Part shown: positions 14,036 through 19,675 of the stretch, in pieces
Layout of the letters: each line of letters starts with the position of its first letter
Position numbering within the stretch: the first letter of the stretch is position 1
NCBI GenBank assembly: GCA_964625225.1
Contig: CAZVAR010000066.1
Coordinates: 1-19,675 of the forward strand
DNA: 19,675 nucleotides
Reading direction: 5' to 3'
Source: CAZVAR01 sp964625225
GTDB lineage: Bacteria > Pseudomonadota > Alphaproteobacteria > JAJUGE01
Notes under the pieces: model-generated
Told to the model about the DNA's origin: nothing
Seen by the model: only the letters and a program-made list of their open reading frames with translations
Databases searched by the model: none
Program-made: the position numbers and the translations under genes

Positions 14036-14506
14036 ATGAACTTCGAGGCCCTGCTGAAGGAATTCACGGCCGCCGTGGAAGCGGGCGACGGACGACGGCT
14101 CGGCGCGCTGTTCATGGAGGACGGCGTCTACCACGACACGTTCTACGGCGAGTTCCGCGGCCGCGCCGCGATCGCCGAGATGCTGGAAGGCCGGTTCTGG
14201 CGCGATGCCGAGGCTTTCCGCTGGGATATGCTGGAGCCGGTGCGGCAAGGCGACACCGGCTATGCGCGCTGGGTATTCAGCTACACGTCCAAGCTGCCGG
14301 AGGCGGCCGGACGGCGTGTCGTGTTCGAGGGCATGAGCCGCTTCGCCCTGAGCGGCGAGGCGATTGCCCATTACGGCGAGGTGTTCGACATCGGCATCGC
14401 GCTGGCGCAGATCAACTTCGCGCCGGAGCGCGTCGCGCGCATCCTCGCCCGGGCGGCGGAGGGCGTGCGCACGCGCCATGCCGGCTCGCGCCACCTGCCC
14501 GGCTGA
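14036..14506 (+). CDS. Nuclear transport factor 2 / SnoaL-like family protein
   Basis: A 156-aa protein with the NTF2-like (alpha+beta cone) signature: N-terminal helix (NFEALLKEFTAAVEAGD), the LFMEDGVYHDTFYGEFRGRAAIAEML segment (25-50) linking first strand and helix, then alternating strands containing WDMLEPV, ARWVFSYTS and FEGMSRFAL. Members range from ketosteroid isomerase-like enzymes and polyketide cyclases to non-enzymatic ligand binders, so no reaction is assigned. His33-Asp34 in the pocket region could be catalytic but this is unproven. ATG 14036 is preceded by GGGAG at 14025-14029. The third MFS gene begins 15 bp after its stop and the reductase overlaps that gene, so these three likely form one operon acting on one substrate. 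Confidence 0.82.
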   Translation: MNFEALLKEFTAAVEAGDGRRLGALFMEDGVYHDTFYGEFRGRAAIAEMLEGRFWRDAEAFRWDMLEPVRQGDTGYARWVFSYTSKLPEAAGRRVVFEGMSRFALSGEAIAHYGEVFDIGIALAQINFAPERVARILARAAEGVRTRHAGSRHLPG

Positions 14507-14521
14507 GGCGCCGCCGCTCGC

Positions 14522-15730
14522 ATGCGCTCCGTCCTCGTACCCCTGCTGGCGATGCTGGTCATCCAGGCCGCCGGCGCGCTCTCCAACCTCGCGCTGCCGG
14601 TGATGGCGCCCGAGGCGGCGCCCGCCTTCGGCCTGGATGCCAGCCAGATCGGCCTCTACACCGGCATCATGTATATCGGCGGCTCGCTCTCGACCCTGGT
14701 CAGCGGCGGCTTCGTCACCCGCTGGGGGCCGATCCGGGTGAGCCAGGCCTCGCTGCTGCTCTCCGCCGCCGGGCTGCTCCTGATCCCGCCCGGCATCGCG
14801 CTGCTGCTGCCGCTCAGCGCCTTCCTGATCGGGCTCGGCTACGGGCCGATGACCCCGGCCAGCTCGCACATCCTGGCGCGCAAGTCGCCGCCGGGGTCGA
14901 TGTCGCTGATCTTCTCGATCAAGCAGACCGGCGTGCCGGCCGGCTTCGCCCTCGCCGGCAGCCTCATCCCGGTCGTCGTCCTCGCCTATGGCTGGCAAGC
15001 CGGCGCCTTCGTCTCGGCCGCCATCTGCATCGCGCTCGCGGCCGTGCTGCAGCCGATCCGCGCCGCTTATGACGACGACCGCGGCGCTTGGCGGCCGTTC
15101 TCCATCTCGTCCGTCACGGGGCCGCTGCGGCTCGTCGTCAGCCACCGGCCGCTACGGCGGATGGCGATCGGCAGCTTCGCCTTCGCGTCGATGCAGGTCG
15201 GTATCACCGCCTTTCTCGTCACCTATCTCGCCGAGAGCGTCGGCCTCGGGCTGGTCGCCGCAGGAACGGCGCTTTCGACCGCGCAGGCCGCCGCGATCGT
15301 CGGCCGCGTCGGCTGGGGCGCGCTCGCCGACCGCACCGGTGCGCCGCGGCTGCTGCTGGCCCTGCTGGCTTTCGGCATGAGCGCGTCGACCGTGGCGGCG
15401 GCACTGATCACGACCGCATGGCCGTTCGTCGCGATCCTCGCCGTCTGCGCCACGCTCGGCGCCACGGTGATCGGCTGGAACGGGGTGGCCCTGGCGGAGA
15501 CGGCACGGCAGGCCCCGCCGGGCCGCGTCGGCGAGGCTACCGGCGGCGTGCTCTGCATCACCTTCTCCGGCGTCATCGTCGGTCCGCCCCTGCTCAGCTT
15601 GCTGGTTGCGCTGACCGGTGACTATGTCACCGGATTTCTGCTGCTCGCCGCCGCGACCGCGGCCGTCGGAATCATGTTCCTGACCCCTGAGGAGCCCACG
15701 CCCGTGCCGTCCCTGAAGGAAAGCGACTGA
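14522..15730 (+). CDS. MFS transporter (paralogue C)
   Basis: A 402-aa MFS permease with about 12 membrane segments, homologous to paralogues A and B: WGPIRVSQASLLL, MTPASSHILARKSPP, FSIKQTGVPAGFALAG and LAETARQAPPGRVGEATGGVL match corresponding blocks. It is the most divergent of the three; ARILWGW is GRVGWGA here and the C-terminal tail is longer and polar. The ATG lies 15 bp after the SnoaL-like gene; GAGG at 14505-14508 is a rather distant ribosome-binding site, so coupling to the upstream stop is likely. Its stop shares a base with the next start (TGATG). Direction of transport and substrate are not known. Confidence 0.9.
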   Translation: MRSVLVPLLAMLVIQAAGALSNLALPVMAPEAAPAFGLDASQIGLYTGIMYIGGSLSTLVSGGFVTRWGPIRVSQASLLLSAAGLLLIPPGIALLLPLSAFLIGLGYGPMTPASSHILARKSPPGSMSLIFSIKQTGVPAGFALAGSLIPVVVLAYGWQAGAFVSAAICIALAAVLQPIRAAYDDDRGAWRPFSISSVTGPLRLVVSHRPLRRMAIGSFAFASMQVGITAFLVTYLAESVGLGLVAAGTALSTAQAAAIVGRVGWGALADRTGAPRLLLALLAFGMSASTVAAALITTAWPFVAILAVCATLGATVIGWNGVALAETARQAPPGRVGEATGGVLCITFSGVIVGPPLLSLLVALTGDYVTGFLLLAAATAAVGIMFLTPEEPTPVPSLKESD

Positions 15731-16704
15731 TGCGCGCCGTCCTGTGCCGCCGCCTCGGCCCGCCCTCGGTGCTGACGATCGAGGACCTGCCGGAGCCCGA
15801 GCCGGGCGAGGGCGAGATCCTGGTCGCATCGAAGGCGATGGGGGTCAATTTCGTCGACGTGCTGATGGTCGCCGGCGGCTATCAGCTCAAGCCGGAGCTG
15901 CCCTTCGTACCGGGGCTGGAAGCCGCCGGGATCGTCCGCAAGGTCGGCCCGGGCGTCAGCGCGTTCGCGCCCGGCGACCGCGTAATGACCCGTCATCGGC
16001 CCGGCGCCTTCGCCGAGTTGGCGGTCGTCCGGGCGGACGCGGCCTGTCCGATTCCGGACACCGTCGATTTCGAGCACGCCGCCGTGTTCCGCTCGGCCCA
16101 CCACACGGCCTATCACGCGCTGGTCCAGCGCGCAGCGCTGAAACCGGGCGAGGTGCTGCTGGTCCACGGCGCCGCCGGCGGAGTCGGCCTCGCCGCGGTG
16201 CAGGTCGGCAAGCTGCTGGGCGCCACCGTGATCGCGACCGCCGGCAGCGCGGAGAAGCTGGCCGCCCTGCGCCGGCTCGGCGCCGACCATGCGATCGGCT
16301 ACCGCGAGGGCTTCCGCGAGGCGGTGAAGGACCTGACCGGCGGACGCGGCGCCGACGTGATCTACGACCCGGTCGGCGGCGACGTGTTCGACGAATCGAT
16401 GCGCTGCGTCGCCTGGGGTGGCCGCATCCTGGTGATCGGCTTCACCAGCGGCCGGCAGGCGGTCGCGAAGACCAATCACATTCTGATCAAGGGCATCTCG
16501 GTGGTCGGCGTCCGCGCCGGCGAGATCGGTCGCCGCAACCCGGCGATCGTCGAGGACAATATGCGGGCGCTGATGGACTGGCTGGCGACCGGTCGCGTCA
16601 CGCCGCACATCTCGCATCGCTACCCGCTGGAGCGCGTCGTCGATGCGATGCAGGCGATCGTTGACCGCGAGGTGATCGGAAAGGCGGTGCTGACGGTGGA
16701 GTAG
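15730..16704 (+). CDS. Zinc-independent NADPH:quinone oxidoreductase-type reductase (MDR superfamily)
   Basis: A 324-aa medium-chain reductase of the quinone oxidoreductase branch. Such enzymes use NADPH to reduce quinones or the double bond of enones and enoyl compounds. Visible: N-terminal GroES-like domain with GVNFVDVLMVAGGYQ (38-52) and PFVPGLEAAGIV (58-69), Rossmann motif HGAAGGVGLAAVQ (146-158), DPVGGDVF (213-220), and the C-terminal HISHRYPLERVVDAM. The catalytic and structural zinc ligands of alcohol dehydrogenases are absent, as in QOR. The start overlaps the MFS-C stop; GAAGGA at 15715-15720 is the ribosome-binding site. It could equally be an enoyl-CoA or enone reductase in the catabolic set. 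A strong hairpin separates it from the convergent SDR gene. Confidence 0.9.
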   Translation: MRAVLCRRLGPPSVLTIEDLPEPEPGEGEILVASKAMGVNFVDVLMVAGGYQLKPELPFVPGLEAAGIVRKVGPGVSAFAPGDRVMTRHRPGAFAELAVVRADAACPIPDTVDFEHAAVFRSAHHTAYHALVQRAALKPGEVLLVHGAAGGVGLAAVQVGKLLGATVIATAGSAEKLAALRRLGADHAIGYREGFREAVKDLTGGRGADVIYDPVGGDVFDESMRCVAWGGRILVIGFTSGRQAVAKTNHILIKGISVVGVRAGEIGRRNPAIVEDNMRALMDWLATGRVTPHISHRYPLERVVDAMQAIVDREVIGKAVLTVE

Positions 16705-16715
16705 GAGGACGTGCC

Positions 16716-16771
16716 GGCCTCCGGGTCCGCTCCCGGCGCACGACCGAATGCAAAGGCGCGGACCCGAGGCC
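16716..16771. terminator. Long hairpin between convergent reductase and SDR-2 genes
   Basis: The left arm 16716-16730 and right arm 16758-16771 pair over 14 bp with a single bulged C; the loop is 27 nt. It fills most of the 79-bp convergent spacer and has no T-run. This is a good candidate for a bidirectional terminator. The inner nine bases (CGGGTCCGC/GCGGACCCG) are identical to the hairpin stem at 8524-8550. Confidence 0.6.
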
Positions 16772-16783
16772 GCGCGCCGCCGA

Positions 16784-17554
16784 TCACATCGCCGAGATGC
16801 CGCCGTCGATCAGCAGCTCCGAGCCCGTCGTGTAGCTCGATTCGTCCGAGGCGAGATAGAGGATGCCGTAGGCGACCTCGATCGGCTGTCCGACCCGCCC
16901 CATCGGCACCTGCCGCGCCAGCTTGGCTAGCGCCTGCTCGGCGCCGAAGCGCTCCTTGTGGCGGTCCAGGATCGGCGTGTCGATGAAGGTCGGGTGGACC
17001 GAGTTGCAGCGGATGTTCCAGCCCTGCCGCGCGCAATGGAGCGCGACCGATTTGGAGAGGTGCCGTACGCCCGCCTTGGCCGAATTGTATGCGGCCATGT
17101 TGTGCCCGGCGATGATGCCGGCGATCGAGGAGATGTTGACGATCGAGCCGGGCTCGCCGCTCGCCGCGATCGCCGGGATCGCGTGCTTGCAGCCGAGGAA
17201 CACGCCGTCGAGGTCGATCGCGTGGACGCGGCGCCACTCCTCGAGCGCGATCTCCGTCACCGGCTTGCCGAGCGCGACGCCGGCGCTCTGGACCAGGATG
17301 TTGAGCTTGCCGAAGGCGTCGACCGTCCGCCGCACCGCGGCGACCCACTGGTCCTCCTGCGTCACGTCGAGCGGCACGAAGACCGCCGCGTCGCCCAGTG
17401 CTTCCGCGACCACGCGCCCGCCGGCCTCGTTGATGTCGGCGATCGCGACACGCGCGCCCTCCTTCACGAAGAGCTCGGCCGTCGCCTTGCCGAGGCCGGA
17501 AGCCCCGCCCGTGATCAGCGCCACCTTGCCGGCGACGCGCCCTGTGCCTGCCAT
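16784..17554 (-). CDS. SDR family oxidoreductase with altered catalytic Asn (SDR-2)
   Basis: A 256-aa classical SDR. The cofactor motif TGGASGLG (15-22) and Asp40 (AIADIN) point to NAD(H). Ser143, Tyr156 and Lys160 (YNSAK) of the catalytic site are present. Two family positions differ: the NNAG motif is QSAG (89-92), and the tetrad Asn is Asp114 (AIDLDG rather than the usual N-L-x-G). The protein is otherwise intact and ends in the standard DGGISAM, so it is probably active with modified proton relay, or has shifted specificity. ATG at 17554-17552 has GGAGAG (complement of 17561-17566) six bases upstream. SDR-3 lies 13 bp upstream in the same direction, so the two form an operon. Substrate unknown, likely a hydroxy or oxo intermediate of the cluster. 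Confidence 0.92.
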   Translation of the reverse strand: MAGTGRVAGKVALITGGASGLGKATAELFVKEGARVAIADINEAGGRVVAEALGDAAVFVPLDVTQEDQWVAAVRRTVDAFGKLNILVQSAGVALGKPVTEIALEEWRRVHAIDLDGVFLGCKHAIPAIAASGEPGSIVNISSIAGIIAGHNMAAYNSAKAGVRHLSKSVALHCARQGWNIRCNSVHPTFIDTPILDRHKERFGAEQALAKLARQVPMGRVGQPIEVAYGILYLASDESSYTTGSELLIDGGISAM

Positions 17555-17567
17555 GTCGACCTCTCCG

Positions 17568-18353
17568 TCAGCGGGCGCGCAGCGGGGTGCCGCCGAGATG
17601 ATTTCCCGCGTCCACCATCATGAACTCGCCCGTGACCATCGAGGCGCCCTCGATGAACCAGACCACCGCCTCCGCCACGGTCTCCGGGGTCGCGGTGCCC
17701 CGCAGCGGGGTATTGTCGAGCAGGTTGCGCAGGGTTGCTTCGTAACGGTCGGTGCCCATGCCCTGGCGCAGCCAGTCGCCCTGGACGAAGCCGGGACAGA
17801 CCGTGTTGACCCGGATCTCCGGCCCCAGCACGCGGGCGAGCGACAGCGTCATGGTGTTGAGCGCGCCCTTGGACGCGGCGTAGGCGATCGAGCTGCCGGT
17901 ACCCATGACGCCGGCCATCGAGGAGACGTTGACGATGGCCCCCCGGCCGCCGGCCTTCATGTGCGGCGCCACCGCCCGGCTCATCTGGAACGGACCGATC
18001 GTGTTGACGGCGTAGATCTTCTGGAAGTCCTCGGCCGACAGGCCGTCCAGGTCCGGGTGCATCACGAACTTGGTGGTACCGGCATTGTTGACCAGCGCGT
18101 CGATCCGGCCCCAGCGCTCCATGGCTGCCGCCGCCATGCGGCGGCAGTCGGCGTCGCTCGCCACGTCGGCCCGGCAGACGATCGCCTCGACGCCGAGCCG
18201 CTCGCATTCCGCTGCGACCTCGCGCGCCGGTCCCTCGCTGCGGGAATAGTTGATCACGACGTTGCAGCCCTTGGACGCCAGCAGCCGCGCCGAGGCGGCG
18301 CCGATGCCGCTGGACGAACCGGTGACGATCGCGACAGCGCCTTTCAGGTCCAC
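17568..18353 (-). CDS. SDR family oxidoreductase, FabG-like (SDR-3)
   Basis: A 261-aa classical SDR with TGSSSGIG (11-18), NNAG (89-92), and the complete tetrad Asn117, Ser145, Tyr158, Lys162 (YAASK). The beta-2 end reads INYSRSE without an acidic residue, which favours NADP(H) as in FabG-type 3-oxoacyl reductases. GTG at 18353-18351 is chosen as start because GGAGG (complement of 18361-18365) lies seven bases upstream and the protein then begins MDLKGAVAIVTG, the standard length. A longer frame from GTG at 18392 would add 13 unrelated residues and lacks a good ribosome-binding site. It is the first gene of a minus-strand pair with SDR-2 and divergent from the lactonase-like gene. The C-terminal tail after VDAGNHLGG is slightly longer than usual. 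Confidence 0.92.
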   Translation of the reverse strand: MDLKGAVAIVTGSSSGIGAASARLLASKGCNVVINYSRSEGPAREVAAECERLGVEAIVCRADVASDADCRRMAAAAMERWGRIDALVNNAGTTKFVMHPDLDGLSAEDFQKIYAVNTIGPFQMSRAVAPHMKAGGRGAIVNVSSMAGVMGTGSSIAYAASKGALNTMTLSLARVLGPEIRVNTVCPGFVQGDWLRQGMGTDRYEATLRNLLDNTPLRGTATPETVAEAVVWFIEGASMVTGEFMMVDAGNHLGGTPLRAR

Positions 18354-18360
18354 CTGCCTT

Positions 18361-18412
18361 CCTCCCTCGATGGATTCCGCCGCATTCGACACCGGGGGGC
18401 GGCATCGGTCAA
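18361..18412 (-). promoter_or_regulatory. Candidate minus-strand promoter and ribosome-binding site for SDR-3/SDR-2
   Basis: On the minus strand, TTGACC (complement of 18407-18412) is followed after 17 bases by TCGAAT (complement of 18384-18389). The -35 is close to consensus and the -10 is weak. The predicted transcript start would be about 20 bases before the GGAGG at 18361-18365 that serves the GTG start at 18353. Confidence 0.4.
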
Positions 18413-18448
18413 GCTGGCCGCTCGGCAGGCGGCAATCCCGGCCGCCTC

Positions 18449-18477
18449 TTGTTGGCGTCGCGCCGAACGGGAAGAAT
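18449..18477 (+). promoter_or_regulatory. Candidate promoter of the MBL-fold hydrolase gene
   Basis: TTGTTG (18449-18454), 17 bases, then AAGAAT (18472-18477) upstream of the ATG at 18530. Spacing is ideal but both hexamers are imperfect. It does not overlap the divergent candidate promoter at 18384-18412. Confidence 0.3.
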
Positions 18478-18529
18478 GCGGGCGATGACCCACGGCGCGA
18501 CCGATCCCGCGCTCCCAGGGGAGGAAACC

Positions 18530-19327
18530 ATGACCGAGACCTACGAGATCTTCGCCGTCAAATATGCCGAGCACCGGAACCGCAGGATGAGCGACTGCTT
18601 CATCGGCGGCGACCCGCACGACATGTCGGGCGCGCTCGACTTCTTCGTCTGGCTGCTGCGGAGCCCGAAGCGCACGATCCTGGTCGATACCGGCTTCAAC
18701 CACGAGGTCGCGGCGCAGCGTGGCCGCACCCTGACCCGGCTGCCGCGCGAGGGCCTGGACATGCTCGGAGTCGATGCGGCCGGGATCAAGGACGTGATCC
18801 TGACCCATCTGCATTTCGACCATGCCGGCACGCTGTCCGACTTCGAGAACGCCCGCTTTCATATCCAGGACACCGAAATGGCCTATGCGACCGGCCGGCA
18901 CATGTGCCACGGCGTCCTGCGCCACCCCTATCACGTCGACGATGTCTGCACGTTGGTGCGCAAGGTCTACAAGGACCAGGTCGCGTTCCATGACGGCGAC
19001 GAGGAGGTGGCCCCCGGCGTCAGCGTCCATCTGATCGGCGGCCACGCCAAGGGGCTGATGTCGGTGCGGGTCAACACCCGCCGCGGCGCCGTGGTCCTCG
19101 CCTCGGACGCCAGTCATCTCTACGCCAACATGGAAGAGAAGCGGCCCTTCCCGATCGTCTACAGCGTCGGCGACATGATGGAGGGCTGGAACAAGCTGTT
19201 CCGCCTGGCGGACTCGCCGCAACACGTCGTCCCCGGCCACGACCCCCTGGTGATGGAGCGCTATCCCGCCGCGAGCCGGGATCTGGAGGGCGTCGTCGTG
19301 CGTCTCGACGCCGAGCCGAGCGCGTAG
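18530..19327 (+). CDS. MBL-fold metallo-hydrolase, N-acyl homoserine lactonase-like family
   Basis: A 265-aa metallo-beta-lactamase-fold protein of the lactonase (AiiA/AttM-like) type. All dinuclear metal ligands are recognisable: His93, His95, Asp97, His98 (HLHFDH), His172 (GGHAKG), Asp193 (SDASH) and His237 (PGHDP). In AiiA the segment after the bridging Asp reads DASY, where Tyr assists catalysis; here it is DASH, with His196 at that site (comparison from memory). It may therefore open other lactones, or cleave another ester, rather than quorum-sensing signals. The ATG at 18530 is preceded by GGGGAGG (18518-18524); an upstream in-frame ATG at 18485 has no such site. No signal peptide, so cytosolic. 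Divergent from the SDR pair, it may supply hydroxy acids that the SDRs oxidise (inference). Confidence 0.9.
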   Translation: MTETYEIFAVKYAEHRNRRMSDCFIGGDPHDMSGALDFFVWLLRSPKRTILVDTGFNHEVAAQRGRTLTRLPREGLDMLGVDAAGIKDVILTHLHFDHAGTLSDFENARFHIQDTEMAYATGRHMCHGVLRHPYHVDDVCTLVRKVYKDQVAFHDGDEEVAPGVSVHLIGGHAKGLMSVRVNTRRGAVVLASDASHLYANMEEKRPFPIVYSVGDMMEGWNKLFRLADSPQHVVPGHDPLVMERYPAASRDLEGVVVRLDAEPSA

Positions 19328-19417
19328 CGGCCGGCCGCAGAAGTCGCGTCGGGACGTTCGCCCGCCGAGGAGGCCGGGGGCCGTCCCGACGGCGAGGGGC
19401 GGTGCGGCCGGCCGCGC
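19327..19417. terminator. Nested inverted repeats filling the convergent spacer
   Basis: Outer arms of the sequence GCGGCCGGCCGC occur at 19327-19338 and 19404-19415 and pair with each other, each being also self-palindromic. Inner arms form a perfect 10-bp stem (19347-19356 with 19382-19391, core GTCGGGACG/CGTCCCGAC). The whole spacer is bounded by the two stop codons, one on each strand. No T-run is seen. A bidirectional terminator is the simplest reading. Confidence 0.6.
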
Positions 19418-19675
19418 TATTCCGCCGCCGTCGCACCCCCGAGGCAATAGTTCCGGAACCGCTCCCGCAATGCGGTCTTCTGGATCTTGCCGGTCGCCGT
19501 GTGGGGAATCTCCTCGACGAACACGACCTCGTCCGGCAGCCACCATTTCGCGACCTTGCCCTGCATGAAGGCGAGGACGTCGGCTGCCGTGACCTGTCGT
19601 CCCTCTTTGCGGACGACGATCAGCAGCGGGCGCTCGTCCCATTTCGGGTGCGGCACGCCGATCACCGCCGCCTCG
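19417..19675 (-). CDS. AMP-dependent acyl-CoA synthetase, C-terminal part (truncated by window edge)
   Basis: The last 85 residues of an acyl-CoA ligase (AMP-binding enzyme C-terminal domain); the gene continues beyond the right edge. Visible family features: EAAVIGVPHPKWDERPLL at the start of the small domain, KVAKWWLPDEVVFVEEIPHT in the middle, and the catalytic lysine in TATGKIQK, needed for the adenylation half-reaction. The wording of these blocks resembles medium/long-chain fatty acyl-CoA ligases and DmdB-type methylmercaptopropionate-CoA ligases. It would activate a carboxylic acid to its CoA ester in the cytosol, complementing the CoA-transferase in this cluster. It converges on the lactonase-like gene across a palindromic spacer. 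Confidence 0.93.
   Translation of the reverse strand, partial: EAAVIGVPHPKWDERPLLIVVRKEGRQVTAADVLAFMQGKVAKWWLPDEVVFVEEIPHTATGKIQKTALRERFRNYCLGGATAAE

Noticed and set aside
1460..18533. Identical 14-nt initiation sequence GGAGGAAACCATGA at 1460-1473 and 18520-18533
   Set aside because: Both are ribosome-binding site plus start codon; similarity is explained by the shared Shine-Dalgarno function and does not indicate a repeat element.

Overview
The window is very GC-rich DNA with dense, operon-like packing (several 1-4 nt gene overlaps, Shine-Dalgarno sites of the GGAGG type, occasional GTG starts). Gene content (high-affinity branched-chain amino acid type ABC importer, acyl-CoA enzymes, several SDRs, class I CoA-transferase, AMP-ligase) suggests an alphaproteobacterium, perhaps Rhodospirillales or a related soil or marine group. 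That placement is inferred from composition and gene style, not from a marker gene. A run of ten Ns at 4466-4475 shows this is a draft or metagenome-derived scaffold.

Layout. Positions 1-503 hold no credible gene but contain a 10-bp inverted repeat around an AT-rich spacer. An SDR (504-1277, minus) is divergent from a long plus-strand run: periplasmic binding protein (1470-2639), LivH permease (2711-3574), LivM joined in frame to LivG across the N gap (3588-5276), LivF (5273-6001), a cyclase/kynurenine-formamidase-like hydrolase (6058-7110), CoA-transferase A and B (7140-7820, 7817-8491), an acyl-CoA dehydrogenase (8630-9769) and two overlapping paralogous MFS permeases (10110-11297, 11294-12472). 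A DMT/EamA transporter (12612-13505, minus) converges on them. Positions 13506-14035 form a divergent spacer with strong hairpins, an AT-rich island and a striking C-homopolymer region. Next come an NTF2/SnoaL-like protein (14036-14506), a third MFS paralogue (14522-15730) and a quinone-oxidoreductase-type reductase (15730-16704). Two SDRs (16784-17554, 17568-18353) run on the minus strand, divergent from a metallo-beta-lactamase-fold lactonase-like hydrolase (18530-19327). The C-terminus of an AMP-dependent acyl-CoA ligase (19417-19675, minus) enters from the right edge.

How it may work together (inference). The set reads as a catabolic cluster for an unidentified organic acid, lactone or cyclic compound. 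The ABC importer and several MFS/DMT carriers would handle uptake or efflux. The cyclase-family hydrolase and the lactonase-like MBL protein could open rings or esters. SDRs and the quinone-oxidoreductase relative would do redox steps. CoA-transferase and AMP-ligase would form CoA thioesters, and the acyl-CoA dehydrogenase would begin beta-oxidation-like breakdown. No transcriptional regulator, RNA gene, transposase, CRISPR array or phage gene was seen. I do not recognise the cluster as a described pathway, and its substrate cannot be read from the sequence.
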